Shown here: in pieces, positions 1 to 7,063 of the stretch
How the letters are laid out: every line of letters begins with the position of its first letter
Numbering within the stretch: the first letter of the stretch is position 1
Source: JAZFYD01 sp036443405
Lineage (GTDB): Bacteria; Planctomycetota; PLA2
Assembly: GCA_036443405.1 (NCBI GenBank)
Contig: JAZFYD010000249.1
Span: forward strand, 1 to 64,000
Direction: 5' to 3'
Length of the DNA: 64,000 bases
Notes under the pieces: model-generated
What the model was told of the DNA's origin: nothing
Seen by the model: only the letters and a program-made list of their open reading frames with translations
The model's database searches: none
Program-made: the position numbers and the translations under genes

Positions 1-359
1 ATCCGGTCGCCCGGCTGTGGCGCTTCGCCCGGTATTTGCTCCCCACGCGGGAGAACACCCTCCCCGCGTCCGAGATTGACGAGAACGAGGAAGGTCTCGA
101 TGAGTCGGTGGCGCCGGACGACCCGCAAGCCTGCAGCTGCGCCCGTGGCCGTCAGGCGGGCGCCTTGGCGCGGACCGTAGTCGAGCAAGCCGTCGGCCGC
201 AAGGCGTTTGAGCATCCCGGTCACCGACGGTTTGCGCACGGCCAACATGTCCGCGAGTTCCGTCGTGTGCACGGCGCGATCGACTCCGCCGAGGCGATAA
301 ATCGCCTTGATGTAGTCCTCGCGGGCGGGGGTCTGGCTCCGGGCCTCGTTGTTAGGCAT
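1..359 (-). CDS. DtxR/MntR-family metal-dependent repressor, partial at left edge
   Basis: This is the N-terminal part of a metalloregulator of manganese or iron homeostasis; the 3' end lies outside the window. Residues 13-92 carry the family winged helix: EDYIKAIYRL, then a recognition-helix region PSVTGMLKRLAADGLL, a wing ending LTATG, and the following RRHRLIETFLV. I took the start from the ATG at 357-359, which gives the usual family N-terminus. Oddity: after FLV (about residue 92) the expected dimerisation helix with metal ligands (typically like WDEVHEEAERLEH) is missing. The sequence passes directly to RGEQIPGE, which resembles the later PHGxPIP loop of the family. It may therefore lack part of the metal-sensing domain. 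A near-palindrome covers its start codon, which suggests autoregulation. The family call is from motifs only. Confidence 0.75.
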   Translation of the reverse strand, partial: MPNNEARSQTPAREDYIKAIYRLGGVDRAVHTTELADMLAVRKPSVTGMLKRLAADGLLDYGPRQGARLTATGAAAGLRVVRRHRLIETFLVLVNLGRGEGVLPRGEQIPGEAPQPGDR

Positions 360-365
360 GGCTAA
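352..365. promoter_or_regulatory. Candidate DtxR/MntR-type operator over the start codon
   Basis: TTAGGCATGGCTAA is an inverted repeat matching its own reverse complement at 12 of 14 positions. Its TTAGG...CTAA half-sites resemble the core of DtxR-family boxes. It covers the start codon of the repressor gene, so bound repressor would block its own transcription or translation initiation. The similarity to known boxes is by eye. Confidence 0.4.
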
Positions 366-520
366 TAACGTTGGAAGCCTAGCCAACCAATGACCAAAGT
401 CAAGCCTACCAGCGGAGGTTTGACGGCCGCTCTGACGGTTCCGAGGAGCAGAGGGCGGGCCCGGGCGGTCGGAACGAGCCGTAAGCCGTTGCTGGGAAAC
501 GGCTAAGAGACCGTAGGCAC

Positions 521-2995
521 CTAGTCCTCCGCGGAGGCCGCGATGTCGTCCCCCTCGGCGGCCTTCTCGCCTTCGCCCTCTTCCTCCTCCTCCTCCTCCT
601 CCTCTTCTTCTTCCTCGTAGCCGACGGCCGGGCTGCGCGCTGCGCGGAGCCAATACTCATAGGCCTTTTGCACGGCGCGACCCAAGACCGTCTCCTCGCC
701 GAACTCACCGTCCTCGTCGCGGACGCCGGCGTCGATACCGGTCAGAAGTGCGAGCGCCTGTTCGACGCGATCCACCGGATAGACATGGAAGCGTCCGTCG
801 CGACACGCGTCGATGACGTCCTCGCGCAGCATGAGGTCGCGCTTGTTGGCTCCCGGAATGATCACGCCCTGTGTGCCCGTCAGCCCCTTGTCGTTGCACG
901 CGTCGAAGAACCCCTCGATCTTTTCGTTCACGCCGCCGATCGCGAGGATAGAGCCGACCTGATCGATCGCGCCGGTCATCGCGAGGTCCTGGCGAATGGG
1001 CTCCGCGATCAGCGCGCTCAGCAAACAGCAGATCTCCGCGCCCGACGCGGAGTCGCCGTCGATGCCGCCGTAGCTCTGTTCGAACGCGATGGACGCGCTG
1101 AACGCAAGCGGGTGATCCGTTTGCAGAAGATGACGCAACAGCCCGCCGAGGATGTAGAACCCCTTGGTGTGAATCGAGCCCGAAAGCGCGGCCTCGCGTT
1201 CGATGTTGATGACACCCGCGGTGCCCGCGCCGATCGTCGCGGTGATGCGCGCCGGGAAACCGTAGGTCATCGGTCCGGAATGCAACACGGCGAGCCCGTT
1301 GATTTCGCCGACCGCGGTCCCGCTGGTCGCGACTTTGATCGTGCCGTTCTCGACGTACTCGCGGAAACGCCGCGACGGAAGATCCGCTCGGTGTTTCGCG
1401 CGCCGGATCGCCTCGAGGATCTCCGCGCGCCCGACGGGCTTGTCGTTGCCTTTGTTGGCGATAAACGAGGCCTCCCGCGCGAGATCGGCCACCCGCCCGA
1501 AGCGTGCGGTCAGCCGGTCGTTTCGGGCCGCGATGCGGGCGGCGTGTTCCGCCAGCGCGGCCACGCCCGTCCGGTCGATCGCCCGCCAACCCTCTTCGCG
1601 CGCGATGTACGCCAGCACGCCCGCGAACTCGCGGACCGAATCGGGCGTCCGCGGCAGCACGCTGTCGAAATCCGCGAGGACCTTGAACAGATTGCTGAAG
1701 TCCGGGTCGTTCTCGTCGAGCATCGCATACGTGTACGCGTCACCGATGAGGATCAGCTTCACGCGGAACTCGATCGGGTCGGGTTTCAACGTCTGAGGCA
1801 ACCAGGGCGCCATCATCTCCGTCGGCACGATGTCCAGGCGGCCCGTTCGCAGCGTGCGCATCAGGACGCGCCACGCGCCGGGTTCGCGAAGCAATTCCGC
1901 GACATCCATGATCAGGTATCCGCCGTCGGCGCGCAGAAGCGAGCCGGCCGAGATCATCGTGTGGTCGCTGCGCCCGACGCCGCCCGGCCCAATCTCGCGC
2001 CCGACGGTGCCCAGCAGGTTTTGGATCGACGGTGCGTTTTCGGTAATGACCGGGCACTCATCCGACGACCGGTGCCAGTGCACGACGTTGACCCGGTAGA
2101 TTTCGGTGAAGTCGCCGGACTTTTCGTCGCGCTCGCCGATGTGGTTCTCCGCGACGTCGTCGATGACCTCGCTCAGGAAGCGTTGGACCTCCTCGCCCGG
2201 ATAATCCGCGAGGATCTCCCGCGCAAGCTCGCCGAGTTCCGCGCGCACGACCTCCTCCACGACCGCGTGAATCGCCTGCGAAAGTTGCCGGCGAACCTTG
2301 CGAACGCGCTCGGTGATGTCCTCGAGCTTGCTCGCGAAGGAGTCACGCCGCTTCTTGTATAGCGCGTGCTCGGCCTCCGTGACCTTTTCCTGCGCGAGGA
2401 GCGAATCGAACTCCTCGGGCGGAACCGGCTTGCCCTCCACGACGGGGAAGATCGCCGTTTGCGGCACGAGGCCGCCCTGGATGGAAACCAGCGCCATGTC
2501 CGCAGCGCGCAGCGAATCCTCGAACGGCTTGGTCAGCTTCTCCATCTCGCGGGTCGCCCAGCTCTCGAGCGCTTCGCGGCGCGCTCGCAGCGCGTCCGAC
2601 TTGATCTCCTCGGGAAGAGCGTCGCGAATGAAATCCGCGAAGTCGTTGACCATGCGCCGGAAGACGCGCGCCTGATCCGCTTTCAACTCGATCTTGCGGG
2701 GCCGGTCCGGTGCGGCGAAGTTGTGCACGTAGCAGAGGTCGCGCAGCTCCGGGCAGGCGGGCCGCAGCTCCTCGAGCAACCGGCGGACGAGCCGCATGCG
2801 GCCGGTGCCGGTCAGGCCGCGGATGTAGATGTTCTGGCCGGGGCCGACACTCTCGATGCCGAAACGCAGCGCCTCGACGGCGTGCTCCTGACCGACCACA
2901 CCGTCGATCGGGTCCACGTCATCCGTGGTTTCGAATTCGAAAACGGCGGGATCGCACGACCACCGCAACTCCTCGGGCGTAAGGGGGTTGACCAT
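521..2995 (-). CDS. Lon-like ATP-dependent protease (AAA_32 / Lon-related family)
   Basis: This is a cytoplasmic Lon-type serine protease of 824 residues, the usual size for the stand-alone AAA_32-Lon family. The N-terminus has the conserved DGVVGQEHAVEALRFG start of the ATPase part. The P-loop is degenerate (GLTGTGRM, residues 60-67, Arg replacing the usual Lys), as in many family members. The C-terminal protease domain shows the Ser-Lys dyad: Ser649 in DGDSAS and Lys692 in NEKIEGF, 43 residues apart as in classical Lon. The extreme C-terminus is unusual: about 13 consecutive Glu residues (CTC/TTC-rich tract near 585-616) followed by more acidic sequence. The gene stands alone between the repressor and a MITE-like element. 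The family assignment is firm; the substrate is unknown. Confidence 0.88.
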   Translation of the reverse strand: MVNPLTPEELRWSCDPAVFEFETTDDVDPIDGVVGQEHAVEALRFGIESVGPGQNIYIRGLTGTGRMRLVRRLLEELRPACPELRDLCYVHNFAAPDRPRKIELKADQARVFRRMVNDFADFIRDALPEEIKSDALRARREALESWATREMEKLTKPFEDSLRAADMALVSIQGGLVPQTAIFPVVEGKPVPPEEFDSLLAQEKVTEAEHALYKKRRDSFASKLEDITERVRKVRRQLSQAIHAVVEEVVRAELGELAREILADYPGEEVQRFLSEVIDDVAENHIGERDEKSGDFTEIYRVNVVHWHRSSDECPVITENAPSIQNLLGTVGREIGPGGVGRSDHTMISAGSLLRADGGYLIMDVAELLREPGAWRVLMRTLRTGRLDIVPTEMMAPWLPQTLKPDPIEFRVKLILIGDAYTYAMLDENDPDFSNLFKVLADFDSVLPRTPDSVREFAGVLAYIAREEGWRAIDRTGVAALAEHAARIAARNDRLTARFGRVADLAREASFIANKGNDKPVGRAEILEAIRRAKHRADLPSRRFREYVENGTIKVATSGTAVGEINGLAVLHSGPMTYGFPARITATIGAGTAGVINIEREAALSGSIHTKGFYILGGLLRHLLQTDHPLAFSASIAFEQSYGGIDGDSASGAEICCLLSALIAEPIRQDLAMTGAIDQVGSILAIGGVNEKIEGFFDACNDKGLTGTQGVIIPGANKRDLMLREDVIDACRDGRFHVYPVDRVEQALALLTGIDAGVRDEDGEFGEETVLGRAVQKAYEYWLRAARSPAVGYEEEEEEEEEEEEEGEGEKAAEGDDIAASAED

Positions 2996-3040
2996 CGCGG
3001 TCGGATTCTACCGCCGCGCGACCGAGCGAGGCGAGCCCCT

Positions 3041-3156
3041 AGCCCGGGTTATTCATGAGGCGGGCGCGTTGCTCAAGCACCGCTTGACGAAACAGCCCCT
3101 ACACGGGATCTCCTTCTGGGCCGTCCAGAACGCTCGTCTCGTGAATAATTCGGGCT
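3041..3156. repeat. MITE-like element with 26-bp imperfect terminal inverted repeats
   Basis: A 116-bp stretch between genes is bounded by inverted repeats. The left end (3041-3066) begins AGCCCGGGTTATTCATGAG and the right end (3131-3156) is its complement at 21 of 26 positions; every mismatch is a transition. The interior has no coding capacity. The layout fits a non-autonomous transposon remnant, and the termini loosely resemble IS1380-type ends. No target duplication or second copy was seen in the window. Confidence 0.5.
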
Positions 3157-3183
3157 CGTGCGGTTGCGCGGAATTCGTTGCGA

Positions 3184-3381
3184 TCAGTGTGTGCGCTTGC
3201 TGCGCCGGTTCGCCACGAACCACCGGATCCAGGCGCGCGGGTCATCGCCGAGCCGTTTGCCTGTGACGCTGCGCAGCGTCTTCATGACGAATCGGGATTC
3301 CCGGGTTACATGCTTGTTTTGGATGTGCAGGACCGTACCGGTCTGCAGGACGCCGATCACCGGATCGGCGACAAAGGCGAA
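3184..3381 (-). pseudogene. Orphaned 3' part of the interrupted secreted protein gene
   Basis: Downstream of the in-frame TGA at 3382-3384 the same frame stays open for 65 codons and ends at a second TGA (3184-3186). The encoded text (VADPVIGVLQTGTVLHIQ, then a basic end) reads as the natural continuation of QDFDVEIA. In planctomycete HEAT/TPR secreted proteins this stretch follows such a motif without a stop. Frame and sense are preserved, so the nonsense codon is recent, is a sequencing error, or is read through. Confidence 0.55.
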
Positions 3382-4023
3382 TCAAGCGATTTCGACATCG
3401 AAGTCTTGAACATACGCGGTCTGCCGGTTCTGCGAGATGTACTGCCCGCCGTCCGCGCTGTTGCTGTGTAGCTTCGCGAGGTGGTGCATGAGCGGGGCAA
3501 CGGCGTGCCGGCCCGCATCCTTCGCCAGGTCCCGCACCGCGTGTGTGCGCATGTCGGCGTTGGGGTTGCGAAGGAGGAGCGTCAACGCGCGCCGGCGCTC
3601 GGCCCGTTCCAGCGCGAGAACCAAGAAGCGGCCGCGCATTCGTTCGGCGGCTTCTTCGTGCAGCGTGCGGCGCAACGCCTCCTTGGCGCGGGCGCGTTCG
3701 GAAGGTTGCCGCACCCAGCGCGACGGGTTGCTGGCCCAACGCCTGACGGCGTTGGAGCGATGGTCCGGTTGCCCCTGTGACGCGCGGGTACGGCGGTAAC
3801 CGAGTGCGCGCCGTGCCGCGCGGTGTTCCGGTTGGCGATCCAGCACCACGCGAAAGTGGTAGGCCGCGCGCTCGGGTTGTTCGCTCATTTTCGAACGCAG
3901 CCCAAGCCGGAAGTGTTCGTTCGTTTTCGGTGTTTCGGCGCCTGCGTCATCCGCGCGCGCCGCGATGTCGAGAGCGGCGAGCGCAAGAAGCAAAAGCGCG
4001 GGTGTCGTGATTCGTGTGCCCAT
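3382..4023 (-). CDS. Secreted TPR/HEAT-like protein, truncated by in-frame TGA
   Basis: This is a predicted exported protein of 213 residues up to the stop. The ATG at 4021-4023 was chosen because it starts a clean signal peptide (a hydrophobic run LLLLALAALDIAARA); an upstream ATG at 4065 would add 14 basic residues. The mature part has a TPR-like helix (AAYHFRVVLDRQPEHRAARRALG), a long basic helical region, and a HEAT-like segment with RTHAVRDLAKDAGRHAVAPL. It ends QTAYVQDFDVEIA, a motif that in related planctomycete proteins lies well inside the protein. The remaining 65 residues lie after the TGA in the same frame. No enzymatic motif is visible. Confidence 0.55.
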   Translation of the reverse strand: MGTRITTPALLLLALAALDIAARADDAGAETPKTNEHFRLGLRSKMSEQPERAAYHFRVVLDRQPEHRAARRALGYRRTRASQGQPDHRSNAVRRWASNPSRWVRQPSERARAKEALRRTLHEEAAERMRGRFLVLALERAERRRALTLLLRNPNADMRTHAVRDLAKDAGRHAVAPLMHHLAKLHSNSADGGQYISQNRQTAYVQDFDVEIA

Positions 4024-4087
4024 GCAGATGAAAACGCACCGCGAGACGCGCTTGCCCACAAACATCCAAATCCATCAAGGGGAAACC

Positions 4088-4161
4088 TAGGGCCGGCAGG
4101 ACTCGAACCTGCAACCAACGAATTATGAGTTCGCTGCTCTAACCGATTGAGCTACGGCCCC
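4088..4161 (-). tRNA. tRNA with CAU anticodon (tRNA-Met or tRNA-Ile2)
   Basis: A full cloverleaf can be drawn on the minus strand. The acceptor arms are GGGGCCG and CGGCCCT, the D-arm is GCTC/GAGC, the anticodon stem GCGAA/TTCGT carries loop CTCATAA, and the T-arm GCAGG/CCTGC encloses TTCGAGT. The anticodon is CAT. Sequence alone does not settle elongator Met against lysidine-modified Ile2. CCA is not encoded. A decayed copy of this gene and its upstream flank lies near 35.3 kb. Confidence 0.9.
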
Positions 4162-4272
4162 GAAGCGGCGACAGTCTACCGCTTGTGTTTGGTGTCGAGG
4201 GAGTTAGGGCGTCTACGGCGACCGCCTGCGCGAAGAACCAGCGGTGACTCTCCGGGTCCTCCGCGCGCACCC

Positions 4273-4425
4273 TTAGTTCGCCCAGACGCCGCCGAGGATC
4301 GTGCCCACGATGGACAAAAGCAGCGCGAACAGCACCACGCCGTACGTCATCCTGGCGATGTCGCGGTAAAGCGCCTTGTCGCCGCTGCGCCACCCGAGCG
4401 CGCGCGAGGACCAAGTGTCGTGCCC
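4273..4425 (-). pseudogene. Remnant of a CcsA-like cytochrome c assembly protein
   Basis: A 50-codon open stretch on the minus strand contains YRDIARMTYGVVLFALLLS followed by VGTILGGVWAN and a stop. This matches the membrane segment just before the WGRFWGWDPKE haem-handling motif of CcsA/CcmC proteins. Here a TAA (4273-4275) falls exactly after WAN, and the tryptophan-rich motif cannot be found in any frame downstream. There is no upstream start with a ribosome site. It lies antisense to and directly upstream of the cytochrome operon. The rest of the gap 4162-4544 shows no other gene. Confidence 0.45.
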
Positions 4426-4544
4426 TCATGCGCGCCCATTCCATCGGAAAACATGCGTATTCGCCGGGATTATTGCGGAGCCGGCGAGCGCCGTTCGGTA
4501 ATCTGAGCCGCGGCCTGATGCAACACAAGCCAGGAGAGTGACGT

Positions 4545-5057
4545 ATGCGAAGTTTCCTGTTGGGTTTCGTTTTGTTCGGGGTGTTGCTCCTCATCGCCCT
4601 GTCCGTCCAAGGCGGTCCGGCGGAGGAGGGAGACCCGACCGCGGGCGCCACCTACACCGGCGCCAGGAGCTGCACGAAGTGCCACTTGAAACAGTCGCGC
4701 AGTTGGAAAAAGACGAAGCACTCCAAGGCGTGGGTGGGGCTTCCCGAGAAGTACCACGATCCCGCGCAGAAGGACGACAAGGGGCGGGCTTGCATCTCCT
4801 GCCACACGACCGGCTACGGCGACGATCGCGGGGGCTTCCAAGACGCCAAAGCTTCCAAGCACCTCCTCGGAGTTGGCTGCGAGTCCTGCCATGGACCGGG
4901 GAGCAAGCACATCGAGGCGGGCAAGAAGCTCGTGGCGGAAAAGCGCAAGAAGTTCAACGAGGGCGAGCCGAGCTACACGATCCTGCACCCGAAGACCTGC
5001 TCGACGTGCCACAACCCGCACATCAGCTACAAGGCGAAATACGGGGAAGAGAAGTAG
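4545..5057 (+). CDS. Tetrahaem c-type cytochrome (cytochrome c554-like)
   Basis: First gene of the cytochrome operon, 170 residues. A hydrophobic N-terminus (residues 3-20) is an uncleaved anchor or signal peptide, so the protein faces the periplasm. Four CXXCH haem-binding motifs follow: CTKCH, CISCH, CESCH and CSTCH. The first lies in a KCHLKQSRSWKKTKHSKAW context typical of cytochrome c554-type domains, with extra His residues as likely distal ligands. An AGGAG ribosome site lies about 8 bases before the ATG. The next gene starts 3 bases after its stop. Its likely role is a periplasmic electron shuttle between the membrane-bound quinol oxidase and the outer-membrane complex; that role is inferred from the operon. 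Confidence 0.85.
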   Translation: MRSFLLGFVLFGVLLLIALSVQGGPAEEGDPTAGATYTGARSCTKCHLKQSRSWKKTKHSKAWVGLPEKYHDPAQKDDKGRACISCHTTGYGDDRGGFQDAKASKHLLGVGCESCHGPGSKHIEAGKKLVAEKRKKFNEGEPSYTILHPKTCSTCHNPHISYKAKYGEEK

Positions 5058-5060
5058 CTC

Positions 5061-7061
5061 GTGCCCGCTGCCGGGTGGTATCGGAGCCTTGTCGTCGTAC
5101 TTCTTGTGTGCGCTGCAGCGCTGGGCAACGACGCCTGTCTGCGGTGCCACGCCGACGCGGCGGAACTCGCCAAGCATCAGACGAAGAAAGGCCGTCCGGT
5201 CGAACCGCTGCTCGTGGACGGCGCGAAGTTCGCGCGTTCCGTGCATGCGAGCATCGACTGCGCGGACTGTCACGACGGCTACGACCGACATCCGCACCTG
5301 CGTGAGGCGGAGACCGTCGGCTGCGCGGAGTGCCATGAGGAGGCCGCCGACGTCTTCGCGAATTCCGTTCACGGCAAGGCCGGGAACGGCCGGGGCGACC
5401 TGCCGGTCAAATGCAGCTCCTGCCATGGCGCGCACGATGTCATGAAACCCGGCGACCGGGAGTCGCGGCTGCACCCGCTCAATGCAATCCGAACGTGCAG
5501 CCGCTGTCACGGGGACGCGAAAGACCAGATCTCGGACCGTGAACTTCTGGCCCTCCCTTACACGGACGACATTCACGCGCGCGGAATCGTGAAGCGCGGA
5601 CTCGCCGTCAGCGCGAGCTGCGTTTCCTGCCACGGAGGCCACGCGATCCGCGCCCAGGGCGACCCGGATTCGCAGGTCTCCCGGCTCAACGTCCAGAACA
5701 CCTGCGGCAAATGCCACGTCGGCATCCAGGAGCGGTACGCGGGCAGCGTGCACTTCGACAAACTGCAGGAGGAAGGGCACACGGGGCCCTCCTGTAGCGA
5801 CTGCCATCCGCCCCACGGCCTCAGGCGGGCGCGAAAGAACTTCAGCGTCGCCCCGGTGGCAACGTGCGGTCGGTGCCATGCGGAGCGATTGGGCACGTTC
5901 GAGCAGACCTACCACGGCAAGGTCTCCACGCTCGGCTTCGGCGAGAAGGTCGCAAACTGCGCCAGCTGCCACGGGACCCACGAAATCCGTGCGGCCGCGG
6001 ATCCGAGTTCACGCGTTCACCCCGGCAACCTCGTGCAGACCTGCGGCGAGTGCCACGAGAACGCCCACTCCAGTTTCGTGCAGTATGACGTGCACGCGGA
6101 CCCGACGGACGCGGAGAACTATCCAGCGTTGCACCTGATCGAGTCCGCCATGGTCTGGCTCCTGATCGGGACCTTCGGCTTCTTCGGCATCCACACACTG
6201 CTCTGGTTCGTGCGCTCCCTCGCCGCAGGCGAGCGGCCCTTGCGTAACACCAAGATCGGCTACGTACGCCGCTGGTCCAAGCTGTACGTGACGCTGCACG
6301 CGTTTTTCATGTCGGCGTTCCTACTGCTTGCGCTTACGGGACTGCCACTCCACTTCTCCGACCGCGCGTGGGCAACGAGCATCATGGAGTTTTTCGGCGG
6401 GATCGTCGTGGCCGGCACGATCCACCGGCTCGCGGCGTTCACTCTGTTCGTCTGCTCGATCGTCTACCTGATCTACATCGTCAAGCTGATCCTGGCCAGC
6501 GGGTTGAAGGAGCTCCTGACCGGGCCGAGCACGATGCTGCCCCGCTGGAAGGACTTCCAGGACTTCTTCCAGAACCTGGGTTGGTTCCTGTTCTTGCGCC
6601 CCAAACCGCGTTTCGACAGGTGGACCTACTGGGAGAAGTTCCACTTCTGGGCAATCGTGTGGGGGATGATGGTCATCGGCGCCTCCGGCATTCTGCTCTG
6701 GTTCCCGGAGACCATGACGCGGATCGTGCCCGGCTGGATGCTCAATTTCGCGGTCGTCGTCCACGGCCACGAGGCGCTCATCGCGGTCGGGTTCAGCTTT
6801 ACGGTCCACATGTATCAGTCGAACCTGCGCCCCGAGCGCTTCCCGCTCGAAACCTACGTCTTCACGGGGAGCATCACGGAAGAGACTTTCAAGGCGGAGC
6901 GACCGCTCGAATACGAGAGGCTGGTCAGCTCCGGAGCGTACGAAGAGCGGAAGGAAGAGCCGCCGGATCGCCGCACGATCTGGCGGGCTCGGCTCCTGGG
7001 GGCTCTGGTGATGATCGTGGGCATCGCGCTCACGCTCCTCATTCTGTTCATTAGGGAGTAG
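5061..7061 (+). CDS. Undecahaem cytochrome c fused to membrane b-type cytochrome (CbcL-like)
   Basis: A 666-residue fusion. After a signal peptide, the first 345 residues contain 11 CXXCH motifs (CLRCH through CGECH), many followed by GxH patterns typical of bis-His haems. The C-terminal half has four main membrane helices plus a terminal helix. Histidines sit in membrane context (LHAFFMSAFLLLALTGLPLH, IHRLAAFTLF, VVHGHEALIAV), as in the formate dehydrogenase gamma/HydC type of dihaem cytochrome b. This is the layout of quinol-oxidising CbcL in Geobacter, though with the c-domain first. The start is GTG, 3 bases after the previous stop. Likely role: take electrons from the quinone pool and pass them to periplasmic cytochromes. 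The architecture is seen directly; the direction of electron flow is inference. Confidence 0.85.
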   Translation: MPAAGWYRSLVVVLLVCAAALGNDACLRCHADAAELAKHQTKKGRPVEPLLVDGAKFARSVHASIDCADCHDGYDRHPHLREAETVGCAECHEEAADVFANSVHGKAGNGRGDLPVKCSSCHGAHDVMKPGDRESRLHPLNAIRTCSRCHGDAKDQISDRELLALPYTDDIHARGIVKRGLAVSASCVSCHGGHAIRAQGDPDSQVSRLNVQNTCGKCHVGIQERYAGSVHFDKLQEEGHTGPSCSDCHPPHGLRRARKNFSVAPVATCGRCHAERLGTFEQTYHGKVSTLGFGEKVANCASCHGTHEIRAAADPSSRVHPGNLVQTCGECHENAHSSFVQYDVHADPTDAENYPALHLIESAMVWLLIGTFGFFGIHTLLWFVRSLAAGERPLRNTKIGYVRRWSKLYVTLHAFFMSAFLLLALTGLPLHFSDRAWATSIMEFFGGIVVAGTIHRLAAFTLFVCSIVYLIYIVKLILASGLKELLTGPSTMLPRWKDFQDFFQNLGWFLFLRPKPRFDRWTYWEKFHFWAIVWGMMVIGASGILLWFPETMTRIVPGWMLNFAVVVHGHEALIAVGFSFTVHMYQSNLRPERFPLETYVFTGSITEETFKAERPLEYERLVSSGAYEERKEEPPDRRTIWRARLLGALVMIVGIALTLLILFIRE

Positions 7062-7063
7062 GA

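Noticed and set aside
668..2362. A 564-codon open frame on the plus strand over the protease gene
   Set aside because: Antisense shadow of a clear Lon-like gene; its protein is Arg/Asp-rich without family motifs, as high-GC antisense frames usually are.
4088..4161. tRNA as an attachment site for an integrated element
   Set aside because: No integrase gene or direct repeat of the tRNA 3' end was found; the decayed copy at 35.3 kb lacks the 3' half.
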